Below, one piece after another: positions 1 to 7,662 of a stretch of 43,842 nt of DNA. Source of the DNA: Bacillota bacterium (GTDB taxonomy: Bacteria; Bacillota; Clostridia; Oscillospirales; Oscillospiraceae); contig JAETQY010000020.1 in the NCBI GenBank assembly GCA_021770445.1, positions 1 to 43,842 of the forward strand. Direction: 5' to 3'. How positions within the stretch are numbered: the stretch's first letter is position 1; every line of letters starts with the position of its first letter. Both the position numbers and the translations under genes were made by a program. The notes beneath the pieces are model-generated. The model searched no databases and was not told where the DNA came from. It saw nothing but the letters and a program-made list of their open reading frames with translations.

Positions 1-2
1 CC

Positions 3-1001
3 GCCGCTACCTCTCCCTACGCCACCACGGCTGAGGGCAAGGGTCCCGCCTGGGCCAACTCCCTGTTTGAGGACAACGCCGAGCACGGCCTGGGCATGTA
101 TCTGGGCCAGAAGGCCGTCCGCACCCGTCTGGCTGAGAAGACCCAGGCTCTGATTGCGGTGGAGTACACCCAAGCCGAGCTGAAGGCCGCCGCTCAGGCC
201 TGGCTGGACACCATGGAGGACGGCAAGGCCAACGGCGAGGCCACCAAGAAGTATGTGGCCGCCCTGGAAGCCAATGTCATCCCCGACTGCCCCTGCGACG
301 CCTGCAAGCTGGGCCGTGAGATTCTGGCCGAGAAGGACTACCTGGCCAAGAAGTCCGTGTGGATCTTCGGCGGCGACGGCTGGGCCTACGACATCGGCTA
401 CGGCGGCGTGGACCACGTTCTGGCCTCCGGCGAGGATGTGAACATCTTCGTCTTCGACACTGAGGTGTACTCCAACACCGGCGGACAGGCTTCCAAGGCC
501 TCCAACATTGGCCAGGTGGCCCAGTTTGCCGCCGCTGGTAAGGTGATGCCCAAGAAGTCCCTGGCTGAGATCGCCATGAGCTACGGCTATATCTATGTGG
601 CCCAGATCGCCATGGGCGCCAACCCCAACCAGACCCTCAAGGCCATCGCCGAGGCCGAGGCCTATCATGGCCCGTCCCTCATCATCGGCTACGCCCCCTG
701 CGAGATGCACTCCATCAAGGGTGGCATGGCCAACTGCCAGGCCGAGATGAAGAAGGCCGTGGAGTGCGGCTACTGGAACCTGTTCCGGTTCAACCCGGCT
801 GCTGAGGGCGCCAAGCTGACCGTGGACTCCAAGGCCCCCGCCGGCGGCTATCAGGAGTTCCTGCTCAACGAGGCCCGCTACTCCGCCCTGACCCGGTCCT
901 TCCCCGACCGCGCCAAGGAGCTGTTTGCCAAGTCCGAGGAGACCGCCAAGAAGCGCTACGACAAGCTGCTGCGGCTCCAGAAGATGTACGGCGAGGAGTA
1001 A
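3..1001 (+). CDS. nifJ: Pyruvate:ferredoxin (flavodoxin) oxidoreductase, C-terminal part
   Basis: The gene enters from the left edge; the frame is open from base 3 and reads the typical GKGPAWANSLFEDNAEHGLGM stretch, so the start lies outside the window. About 332 of roughly 1,170 residues are present. This part carries the thiamine-diphosphate domain: the GGDGWAYDIGYGGVDH segment (GDG with the downstream VYSNTGGQ) is the TPP/Mg2+ site, and the CPCDACKLG cysteines just before it are typical of the family. The enzyme decarboxylates pyruvate to acetyl-CoA and passes electrons to ferredoxin in the cytoplasm of anaerobes. Acetate kinase (23923) and NfnAB (19175) in the same window would use the acetyl-CoA-derived acetyl phosphate and the reduced ferredoxin. 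A strong terminator follows. Confidence 0.95.
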   Translation, partial: AATSPYATTAEGKGPAWANSLFEDNAEHGLGMYLGQKAVRTRLAEKTQALIAVEYTQAELKAAAQAWLDTMEDGKANGEATKKYVAALEANVIPDCPCDACKLGREILAEKDYLAKKSVWIFGGDGWAYDIGYGGVDHVLASGEDVNIFVFDTEVYSNTGGQASKASNIGQVAQFAAAGKVMPKKSLAEIAMSYGYIYVAQIAMGANPNQTLKAIAEAEAYHGPSLIIGYAPCEMHSIKGGMANCQAEMKKAVECGYWNLFRFNPAAEGAKLTVDSKAPAGGYQEFLLNEARYSALTRSFPDRAKELFAKSEETAKKRYDKLLRLQKMYGEE

Positions 1002-1017
1002 TTCCTCAAAACGTAAG

Positions 1018-1053
1018 ACCGCCCCGCTGCTGAAAAGCAGCGGGGCGGTTTTT
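1018..1053 (+). terminator. Rho-independent terminator of nifJ
   Basis: A 14-bp perfect GC-rich stem (1018-1031 with 1036-1049), a GAAA tetraloop and a run of five T. It lies between two convergent genes and ends inside the purD stop codon region. The T-run is good only for the plus strand. Confidence 0.93.
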
Positions 1054-2311
1054 ACACCTTTCCGATATCGGTGCGGAAATGCATATCCTGGAAGGAGATG
1101 GGCTTTGCGGCGGTGTAGGCGGCGGTGATGGCCTCCTCCAGGGAGGGGGCGGTGGCGGTGACGCCCAGCACCCGGCCGCCGGCGGTGAGGATCGAGCCGT
1201 CCTCGCCTTTTTTGGTCCCGGCGTGGAACACCGTGGCCCCCAGGGCCTCGGCCTCAGCCAACCCGGAGATGGGGTAGCCGCTCTTGTAGCTGACGGGATA
1301 GCCTCCCGAGGCCAGCACCAGGCAGCAGGCGGCGCCCTCCTTCCATTTGATGTCCACCTTGTCCAGGGTGCCGTCCGCGCAGGCCTGGAAAATGTCCATC
1401 AGGTCGGTGTCCAGCATGGACAGAATGGGCTGGGTCTCCGGGTCGCCGAACCGGGCGTTGTACTCCACCACACGGGGGCCGTCCTTAGTCAGCATCAGGC
1501 CGAAGTAGATGACCCCCTTGAAGGGCCGGCCCTCCGCCTTCAGTGCGGCCACCGTGGGCAGGAAAATCTCCTTGACGCAGCGCTGGGCGATTTCAGGCGT
1601 GTACTTGGGGGAGGGGCAGAAGGCCCCCATGCCGCCGGTGTTGGGGCCCTGGTTGCCGTCATAGGCCCGCTTGTGGTCCTGGCTGGACAGCATAGGGACC
1701 AGGTGCTCCCCGTCGCAGAAGGCCAGCACCGTCACCTCGGGGCCCACCATGCACTCCTCAATGACCACCGTGGAGCCGCTCTCCCCGAACTTCTTGTCCT
1801 CCATCATCTCCCGGGCGGCGGTTTCCGCCTCCGCCACGGTGGAGGCCACCACCACGCCCTTACCCAAGGCCAGGCCGTCCGCCTTGACCACGATGGGCGC
1901 GCCCTGCTCCCGGATGTAGGCCAGGGCCTTTTCAAGGTCTGTAAAGGTTTCATACTTTGCGGTGGGGATGTGGTATTTCTTCATCAGTTCCTTGGAAAAG
2001 GCCTTGCTGGCCTCGATGATGGCGGCGTTGGCCCGGGGACCGAAGGCGGGAATGCCCGCTTTTTCCAGGGCGTCCACCATGCCCAGAGCCAGGGGGTCAT
2101 CCGGAGCCACCATCACGAAATCCATGGCGTTTTCCTTGGCCCAGGCCACCATCCCGTCCACGTCAGTGGCCTTGATGGGTATGCACTGGGCCACCTGAGC
2201 GATGCCCCCGTTGCCCGGGGCGCAGTACAGCTCGGTCACCTTGGGGGACTGGGCCAGCTTCCAGCAGATGGCGTGCTCCCGGCCGCCGCCGCCTACTACT
2301 AAGACTTTCAT
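1052..2311 (-). CDS. purD: Phosphoribosylamine--glycine ligase (GARS)
   Basis: 419 residues, normal length for PurD. It ligates glycine to 5-phosphoribosylamine with ATP to give GAR, step two of purine synthesis. The start MKVLVVGGGGREHAI is the family N-terminus. The ATP-grasp core includes VKADGLALGKGVVVA (about 142-156) and the C-terminal VEYNARFGDPETQ metal-binding motif (about 284-296). The ATG at 2311 overlaps the TGA of the upstream 74-residue gene by four bases (ATGA), so translation is probably coupled. It is the last gene of the purine operon, and its substrate phosphoribosylamine would come from the unusual PurF encoded at 6216-7640. Confidence 0.97.
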   Translation of the reverse strand: MKVLVVGGGGREHAICWKLAQSPKVTELYCAPGNGGIAQVAQCIPIKATDVDGMVAWAKENAMDFVMVAPDDPLALGMVDALEKAGIPAFGPRANAAIIEASKAFSKELMKKYHIPTAKYETFTDLEKALAYIREQGAPIVVKADGLALGKGVVVASTVAEAETAAREMMEDKKFGESGSTVVIEECMVGPEVTVLAFCDGEHLVPMLSSQDHKRAYDGNQGPNTGGMGAFCPSPKYTPEIAQRCVKEIFLPTVAALKAEGRPFKGVIYFGLMLTKDGPRVVEYNARFGDPETQPILSMLDTDLMDIFQACADGTLDKVDIKWKEGAACCLVLASGGYPVSYKSGYPISGLAEAEALGATVFHAGTKKGEDGSILTAGGRVLGVTATAPSLEEAITAAYTAAKPISFQDMHFRTDIGKV

Positions 2312-2532
2312 TTGTGCTCTCCTCCCTGTATCTCTTCGATCAGTCCATATTCCTTGTACATGGTCAGCATATACTGACAGGTCATTTTGTTCCCCAGGTA
2401 CTGGTGGAAGGTGGCGGATTTTTCTTTGCCCTCCGCCTTCAGCCTGTCCAGCCTGGCGACCAGCTCACTGTAATTCGCCTGTACGTCTGTCAGCATTTTT
2501 TCGAAAGCGGCCAGCCGTTCCTGATCGTTCAT
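2308..2532 (-). CDS. Small conserved-looking protein in the purine operon, function unknown
   Basis: A 74-residue, highly charged, probably all-helical protein. The first 40 residues look coiled-coil-like (LAAFEKMLTDVQANYSELVA), followed by a Met/Tyr-rich helix (CQYMLTMYKEYGLIEE). The ATG at 2532 has a GGAGGG ribosome site, and the stop overlaps the purD start by four bases, so it is a real operon member between purH' and purD. I recognise no family. The heptad-like N-terminus recalls small helical DUF proteins of Firmicutes, but no conserved residue supports a transfer of function. An accessory role in purine synthesis is possible from position alone. Confidence 0.75.
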   Translation of the reverse strand: MNDQERLAAFEKMLTDVQANYSELVARLDRLKAEGKEKSATFHQYLGNKMTCQYMLTMYKEYGLIEEIQGGEHK

Positions 2533-2548
2533 CTTTGATCCCTCCGTC

Positions 2549-3661
2549 TCAGTGGTGGAACAGTCTCATTCCGGTAAAGGCCATGACCATATCGTATTTG
2601 TCGGCGGTCTCGATGACCTGGTCGTCCCGGATGGAGCCGCCAGGCTGGGCGATGTACTGTACCCCCGACTGGCTGGCCCGCTCCACGTTGTCCCCGAAGG
2701 GGAAGAAGGCGTCGCTGCCCAGGGTGACGCCGGACAGCTTGGCGATCCAGTCCGTCTTCTCCTTCTGGGTGAGCACGTCGGCGATAAAGGCGTCGATGGC
2801 GTTGTCCCGGTCGGGGCGGCGGACGTTCTCCGGGAAGGGCAGCTCCAACACCTTGGGGTGCTGCCGCAGCCACCAGATGTCCGCCTTGTTCCCGGCCAGC
2901 CGGGTGCAGTGGATGCGGCTCTGCTGGCCGGCCCCCACGCCAACCGTCATGCCGTCCTTGACGTAGCACACCGAGTTGGACTGGGTGTATTTCAGGGTAA
3001 TGAGGGCCAGCAGCATGTCGTTTTTGGCGCTCTGGGGCAGGTCCCGGTTCTTGGTGACGATGTTCTCCAGCATTTTCTCGTCGATGGTCAGGTCGTTGTA
3101 GCCCTGCTCAAAGGTGATGCCGAAGATATTCCGACGCTCGACGGGGGCGGGGGTGTAATCCGAGTCGATTTTCACCACGTTGTACCCGCCCTTGCGCTTG
3201 GACTTGAGGATTTCCAGGGCCTCGGCGGTGTAGCCCGGGGCGATCACGCCGTCGGACACCTCCAGGGCCAGGAAGCGGGCGGTGTCGCCGTCGCAGGTGT
3301 CGCTGAGAGCCGCCCAGTCTCCGAAGGAGCACAGTCGGTCAGCCCCCCGGGCCCGGATGTAGGCGCAGGCGATGGGGGAGAGCTCCCCCTCCGGAGCGAA
3401 GTAGACCTTCCGCTCCACATCGCTAAGGGGCAGACCCAGGGCCGCGCCGGCGGGGGAGACATGCTTGAAGGACGCCGCCGCGGGCAGGCCAGTGGCCTGC
3501 TTCAGGGCCTTCACCAGCTGCCAGGAGTTCAGTGCGTCCATAAAATTGATGTACCCCGGCCGGCCGTTGAGGACTTCCAGGGGCAGCTCGCCGTTCTCCA
3601 TGAAGATGCGGGCGGGCTTCTGGTTGGGGTTGCAGCCGTATTTCAGTTCCAGTTCGGTCAT
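2549..3661 (-). CDS. purH: Stand-alone AICAR formyltransferase (PurH C-terminal half only)
   Basis: 370 residues from ATG 3661, which has an AAAGGAG site eight bases upstream; an in-frame GTG at 3670 lies too close to that site. The protein begins directly with the transformylase domain (KYGCNPNQKPARI) and contains FKHVSPAGAA (the Lys-His catalytic region), TQSNSVCYV and the C-terminal SDAFFPFGDN and QPGGSIRDD motifs. Full-length bacterial PurH is about 510-530 residues with an N-terminal IMP cyclohydrolase domain; that domain is absent here. The next gene upstream encodes a PurO-type cyclohydrolase, so the two final steps of IMP synthesis are split between two proteins. It uses 10-formyl-THF to formylate AICAR. 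Confidence 0.95.
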   Translation of the reverse strand: MTELELKYGCNPNQKPARIFMENGELPLEVLNGRPGYINFMDALNSWQLVKALKQATGLPAAASFKHVSPAGAALGLPLSDVERKVYFAPEGELSPIACAYIRARGADRLCSFGDWAALSDTCDGDTARFLALEVSDGVIAPGYTAEALEILKSKRKGGYNVVKIDSDYTPAPVERRNIFGITFEQGYNDLTIDEKMLENIVTKNRDLPQSAKNDMLLALITLKYTQSNSVCYVKDGMTVGVGAGQQSRIHCTRLAGNKADIWWLRQHPKVLELPFPENVRRPDRDNAIDAFIADVLTQKEKTDWIAKLSGVTLGSDAFFPFGDNVERASQSGVQYIAQPGGSIRDDQVIETADKYDMVMAFTGMRLFHH

Positions 3662-3688
3662 TGCTTGCACTCCTTTACGGGGGTTTTT

Positions 3689-3716
3689 GTTCCTTTTCTT
3701 TGCAAAGAAAAGGAAC
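3689..3716. repeat. 28-bp perfect palindrome between purO and purH'
   Basis: The two 14-base arms (3689-3702 and 3703-3716) are exact inverted copies built on a TTTCTTTGCAAAGAAA core. A second hairpin (3732-3739 with 3743-3750, loop TAC) lies 15 bases away. Together they fill most of the 100-base gap between purO and purH'. The layout resembles a dispersed intergenic palindromic element (REP/MITE-like) more than an operator. Effects on transcript stability between the two genes are possible. Confidence 0.6.
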
Positions 3717-3731
3717 CGAAAAGAAACTTTG

Positions 3732-3750
3732 GGAAAAACTACGTTTTTCC
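3732..3750 (-). terminator. Hairpin after purO, possible weak terminator or repeat part
   Basis: An 8-bp stem (3732-3739 with 3743-3750) with a 3-base loop, 11 bases past the purO stop. The stem is A/T-rich and no proper T-run follows on the minus strand, so it may attenuate or protect rather than fully terminate. Confidence 0.35.
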
Positions 3751-3761
3751 TCTGGCTCGGC

Positions 3762-4472
3762 TTAGTTGTGCTTATTGATGATGGCGATATCCCGCTTACC
3801 GCTGGTCAGGTCGAAGAGCTGGACGTAGAGGGACACCTTGTTTTCCTGATTCAGGGCGTTCCAGAGTGTTTGTGCCCAGGATTGGGCGTCAGCGGCGTCG
3901 ATATTTACCCGGCGGGGCTCGCCCTGGAAGGAGGGCAGAGGGTCCAGGTTTTCCTGGTAGGTGTGGATGAAGTGCCCCGTGCCGGGGACGGGGTTGTCGT
4001 ACTCGAAGAAGTACCGGCAGCAGCAGGAGGGGTCGCCGTCCAGGCTCTTGAGGATGGACAGATTATAGCTCCCGTCGGGCTTGACCACCCCGGAGATGCG
4101 GGGGGTCCAGTTGGGGCCGTCGGGCTCGAATTTCCGGGTATTGAGGGCGTGGCGGTAGCAGTGGCCCTCGCCGATGGCGTCCCAAATGGTGTCGGTCTGG
4201 TCGCCGTTGGTCACCACCAGCAGGCCGTTGTCCAGCAGCCGGACGGGGTGGTAGATGATGAGGGAGGGGTCGGTCATCTTGCTCTCGTCAAAGGCTTTTG
4301 TGCGGATGCCGTCCTCAGTGGTTTCAAAGATGCGGTTGCGGCTGTTCTCACTGCGGCCCATGATGAAGTAGGCAACCGCCGCCTTTTTGTTGTCCGAAGT
4401 GCGGCCCAGGACGATGCCCCGGCCGGGGTAGGAATGTTCAGCGAGATAGGTCATCAGATTGATCAACTTCAT
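3762..4472 (-). CDS. purO: IMP cyclohydrolase, archaeal PurO type
   Basis: 236 residues starting at ATG 4472 with an AGGAGG site. The N-terminus (YPGRGIVLGRT, then AVAYFIMGRSENSRNR) is the signature of the PurO/IMP_cyclohyd family, an Ntn-like fold unrelated to the PurH N-terminal domain. It closes FAICAR to IMP, the last step of the pathway. Its position directly upstream of a PurH protein that lacks its cyclohydrolase half explains how the pathway is completed. PurO was first described in archaea; related proteins are widespread in gut Clostridia. No truncation or frameshift is visible. Confidence 0.92.
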   Translation of the reverse strand: MKLINLMTYLAEHSYPGRGIVLGRTSDNKKAAVAYFIMGRSENSRNRIFETTEDGIRTKAFDESKMTDPSLIIYHPVRLLDNGLLVVTNGDQTDTIWDAIGEGHCYRHALNTRKFEPDGPNWTPRISGVVKPDGSYNLSILKSLDGDPSCCCRYFFEYDNPVPGTGHFIHTYQENLDPLPSFQGEPRRVNIDAADAQSWAQTLWNALNQENKVSLYVQLFDLTSGKRDIAIINKHN

Positions 4473-4484
4473 AGCGGCCTCCTG

Positions 4485-5114
4485 TTATGCTTCTAAAATT
4501 CGGACAGTGCGCCCCTCCACCCGCAGCCGGTCCTGACAAAACAGGCTGACGGCCTGGGGCAGCAGCTTCCACTCGCACTGCTCCATGATCCGGCGCTGGA
4601 GCGTCTCCGGGGTGTCGTCCGGGAGGACGCCCACCGCCCTTTGGAGGATGATGGGGCCGCTGTCGCACTCCTCGGTGACGAAGTGGACGGTGGCTCCGGA
4701 CACCTTTACCCCGTAGGCCAAGGCCTGCTCGTGGACGTGGAGGCCGTAGGCCCCCTTGCCGCAGAAGGAGGGGATGAGGGCGGGGTGGATGTTGATGACG
4801 GCGTTTTCATAGACCTCGAACAGCTCCGGGGTGACGATGGTCATAAAGCCCGCCATCACCACCAGGTCGATGGACAGCGTTTTCAGCTTGTCCACCAGGG
4901 CCTGGGTCATAGCCTGACTGGAGGGATAGTCCCGGCGAGCCAGCACATAGCCGGGGATGCCGGCCTTTTTGGCCCGCTCCAGGGCGTAGGCCTCGGGGGC
5001 GGAGGAGATGACGGCGGCGATTTCCCCGTTGATAATCTCACCACGGTACTGGGCGTCGATGAGGGCCTGGAGATTGGTCCCGCCCCCGGAGACCAGGACG
5101 GCAATTTTTTTCAT
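4485..5114 (-). CDS. purN: Phosphoribosylglycinamide formyltransferase (GART)
   Basis: 209 residues. ATG 5114 overlaps the purM stop (TGATG) and has GGAGC eight bases upstream; the in-frame GTG at 5117 is a less likely start. It transfers a formyl group from 10-formyl-THF to GAR. Visible motifs are the N-terminal VLVSGGGTNLQA phosphate loop, INIHPALIPSF with the catalytic Asn-His pair, and SGATVHFVTEECDSGPI with the catalytic His and Asp. Length and motif order are normal. It sits between purM and purO in the operon. Confidence 0.96.
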   Translation of the reverse strand: MKKIAVLVSGGGTNLQALIDAQYRGEIINGEIAAVISSAPEAYALERAKKAGIPGYVLARRDYPSSQAMTQALVDKLKTLSIDLVVMAGFMTIVTPELFEVYENAVINIHPALIPSFCGKGAYGLHVHEQALAYGVKVSGATVHFVTEECDSGPIILQRAVGVLPDDTPETLQRRIMEQCEWKLLPQAVSLFCQDRLRVEGRTVRILEA

Positions 5115-6157
5115 CACAGTAGCTCCACACCGGTGTCCCCGGCCACGATCTCGCCAATGACCTTGGCGCCTTGGCCCTCGCTGTTGAGGGCGGCCACCGC
5201 CTTGTCCACGTCCCCTTTGGCCACCACCAGCACCATGCCGGTGCCCATGTTGAAGGTGTTAAACATGTCGTGCTCCGGGATATTACCCAGCCGCTGGATC
5301 ATCCCGAAAATGGGGTCGATCCATAGGGAGGATTTGTCAATTTTGGCGGTCATTCCCTTGGGTAGGCAGCGGGGGATATTCTCATAGAAGCCGCCGCCGG
5401 TGATGTGGCTGGCGCCGTGGAGGTCGATCCCGCCGTCAATGAGGGCCAGGACGGCCTTCACGTACAGCTTGGTGGGGGCCAGCAGGGCCTCGCCCAAAGA
5501 TTTGCCCTCCAGCTCGTCCATGGGGGCGGTCAGGTCGGCGTGCTCGATGTCAAAGACCTTGCGTACCAAAGAAAAACCGTTGGAGTGAACCCCGGAGGAG
5601 GTCAGGCCGATGAGAACGTCGCCCTCGCTGACCTTGGAGCCGTCGATGATCTTCTCCCTGTCCACCACGCCCACGGCGAAGCCGGCCAGATCGTAGTCCT
5701 CAGGCTTCATCAGGCCGGGGTGCTCGGCGGTCTCGCCGCCGATGAGGGCGCAGCCCGACTGGACGCAGCCCTCGGCCACACCGGAGACGATAGAGGCCAC
5801 CTTCTCCGGCTCATTCTTGCCGATGGCGATGTAGTCCAGGAAGAACAGGGGCTTTGCGCCGCAGCAGATAATGTCGTTGACGCACATGGCCACGCAGTCG
5901 ATGCCGATGGTGTCGTGCTTGTCCAGCAGCTGGGCCAGGCGAATCTTGGTGCCCACACCGTCGGTGCCGCTGACGAGCACCGGCTCCTTCATCCCGGACA
6001 GGTCGGGGGCAAACAGGCCGCCGAAGCCGCCGATGCCGCTGACCACGCCGGGAATCATGGTGCGGGCCACATGCTTTTTCATCAGCTGTACGCCCTTGTA
6101 GCCGGCCTCAATGTCCACGCCGGCGGCGGCGTAGGAGGCGGAATGAGAGTTTTCCAT
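5114..6157 (-). CDS. purM: Phosphoribosylformylglycinamidine cyclo-ligase (AIR synthetase)
   Basis: 347 residues from ATG 6157 (MENSHSASYAAAGVDIEAGY), preceded by GGAGGT. The frame stays open far upstream, but that extension has low-complexity composition and no ribosome site. The enzyme converts FGAM to AIR with ATP. Family motifs include SGTDGVGTK, GIDCVAMCVNDI, ALIGGETAEHPG, GLTSSGVHSNG and ITGGGFYENIPR. The gene couples to purN through the TGATG overlap. The FGAM synthetase that would supply its substrate (PurL or PurSLQ) is not in this operon. Confidence 0.96.
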   Translation of the reverse strand: MENSHSASYAAAGVDIEAGYKGVQLMKKHVARTMIPGVVSGIGGFGGLFAPDLSGMKEPVLVSGTDGVGTKIRLAQLLDKHDTIGIDCVAMCVNDIICCGAKPLFFLDYIAIGKNEPEKVASIVSGVAEGCVQSGCALIGGETAEHPGLMKPEDYDLAGFAVGVVDREKIIDGSKVSEGDVLIGLTSSGVHSNGFSLVRKVFDIEHADLTAPMDELEGKSLGEALLAPTKLYVKAVLALIDGGIDLHGASHITGGGFYENIPRCLPKGMTAKIDKSSLWIDPIFGMIQRLGNIPEHDMFNTFNMGTGMVLVVAKGDVDKAVAALNSEGQGAKVIGEIVAGDTGVELL

Positions 6158-6183
6158 GGTTGAAACCTCCAAAATCATAGTAG

Positions 6184-6205
6184 GGGCCGCCGCCCTCGGC
6201 GGCCC
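6184..6205 (-). repeat. Intercistronic GC-rich hairpin between purF and purM
   Basis: A perfect 9-bp stem (6184-6192 with 6197-6205) around a 4-base loop, flanked by TAGTA on its left. It fills the 58-base gap between purF* and purM and has no T-run, so it is more likely an mRNA-stabilising or repetitive palindrome than a terminator. Confidence 0.6.
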
Positions 6206-6215
6206 GGAGATGATA

Positions 6216-7640
6216 TTATTCCTTCCCGTTCCAGCAGTAGGTACATACCTTGTTTCTGTCGATGCCGATGGCCTCCAGCAGGCCGTCCAGGGACTGGTAG
6301 CCCAGGGAGTCGAAGCCGAATTTCTCACAGATGGTTTTCAGCATACACTGGCCCCGCTGGGTGGAGCCGTCGGCGTACTCCTCCAGGTGGTCTAACCCCT
6401 GGTCGCCCTCCAGCTCCAGGACGGTGCGGCGGGCCAGCAGCTCCATCTCGGACCTACTGCTGGAGAAATTCAAAAACTTACAGCCGTACATGATAGGGGG
6501 ACAGGCGGAGCGCATGTGGACCTCTTTCGCCCCGGACTCGTAGAGGAATTCCACCGTCTCCCGTAGCTGGGTGCCCCGGACGATGGAGTCGTCCACAAAG
6601 AGCAGCTTTTTGTCCTGAATCAGCTCGGGGACGGGGATCTGCTTCATCTTGGCCACCTGATTGCGGACCTCCTGATTGGCGGGCATAAACGACCGGGGCC
6701 AGGTGGGGGTGTATTTCACAAAGGGCCGGGCGAAGTGGTTGCGGCTCTCATTGGCGTAGCCGATGGCGTGGGGGACGCCCGAGTCGGGAACGCCGGCCAC
6801 ATAGTCCACATCGGGGAGGGTGCCCCGCTTCTCCTCGTCCCGGGCCATGATCGCGCCGTTTTTGTAGCGCATGACCTCCACGTTGACCCCCTCGTAGTTG
6901 GAGTTGGGGTAGCCGTAGTAGCTCCAGAGGAAGGCGCAGATTTTCATCTCCTCCCCGGCGGGGGAGAGGATGTCGAAGCCCTCTGGCCGGATGCGGACGA
7001 TCTCCCGGGGGCCCAGCTCATAGGCGTCCTCATAACCCAGCTTGTGGTAGGCGAAGGACTCGAAGGAGACGCAGTGCCCCTTGTCGCTTTTGCCGATGAG
7101 GACGGGCAGCCGGCCCACCCGGTCCCGGGCGGCGATGATCTCGCCCTTGTCCGTGAGGATGAGCAGAGTGAGGGAGCCCGACACCGCCTCCTGAGCGTGG
7201 AGGATGCCGTCCACCAGGTTGTCCTTCTGGTTGATGAGGGCGGCGGCCAGCTCGGTGGAGTTGACCTTGCCGGAGCTCATGGCCATAAACTGGTGTCCGT
7301 GGTCGGAGAAGTACTGGTTTACTAGCTCCTCGGCGTTGTTGATGATGCCCACGGTGGTGATGGCGTACAGCCCCAGGTGGGACCGCACCAGCAGGGGCTG
7401 GGGGTCGGTATCGCTGATACAGCCGATGCCGGAGCAGCCGTGGAAGTCGGCCAGGTCCTTCTCAAACTTGGTGCGGAAGGGGGTGTTCTCGATGGAGTGA
7501 ATTTGGCGCTGGAAGCCGTCCTTGGCGTCATGGATAATCATGCCGCCCCGGCGGGTGCCCAGGTGGGAGTGGTAATCCACCCCGAAGAAGATATCAAGGG
7601 AGACGTCCTGCGTGGAGACGGCTCCGAAAAAGCCACCCAT
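6216..7640 (-). CDS. purF: PurF-type amidophosphoribosyltransferase with inactive glutaminase domain
   Basis: 474 residues from ATG 7640 with a GGAGG site. The phosphoribosyltransferase half is intact: VAGVPDSGVPHAIGYA (about 281-296) and the PRPP loop LLFVDDSIVRGTQ (346-358). Four cysteines in positions expected for a structural [4Fe-4S] cluster remain (C235, C387, C466, C469). The N-terminal Ntn domain is aberrant. The protein starts MGGFFG where active PurF has the nucleophilic Cys (MCGIFG). The HVRYATAG-type Arg motif is replaced by GIGCISDTD, the HNG motif by TVGIINN, and the conserved SSDTE by VNSTE. It therefore probably cannot hydrolyse glutamine and must use free ammonia, an external amidotransferase, or have another role. 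Similar MGGFFG proteins are common in Clostridia. Confidence 0.9.
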   Translation of the reverse strand: MGGFFGAVSTQDVSLDIFFGVDYHSHLGTRRGGMIIHDAKDGFQRQIHSIENTPFRTKFEKDLADFHGCSGIGCISDTDPQPLLVRSHLGLYAITTVGIINNAEELVNQYFSDHGHQFMAMSSGKVNSTELAAALINQKDNLVDGILHAQEAVSGSLTLLILTDKGEIIAARDRVGRLPVLIGKSDKGHCVSFESFAYHKLGYEDAYELGPREIVRIRPEGFDILSPAGEEMKICAFLWSYYGYPNSNYEGVNVEVMRYKNGAIMARDEEKRGTLPDVDYVAGVPDSGVPHAIGYANESRNHFARPFVKYTPTWPRSFMPANQEVRNQVAKMKQIPVPELIQDKKLLFVDDSIVRGTQLRETVEFLYESGAKEVHMRSACPPIMYGCKFLNFSSSRSEMELLARRTVLELEGDQGLDHLEEYADGSTQRGQCMLKTICEKFGFDSLGYQSLDGLLEAIGIDRNKVCTYCWNGKE

Positions 7641-7662
7641 GTATGCTTGTCCTCCTTAACAA

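Noticed and set aside
1079..2302. A 407-codon plus-strand frame opposite purD
   Set aside because: Antisense shadow; the purD protein is a clear family member and the shadow is Gly/His-rich without motifs.
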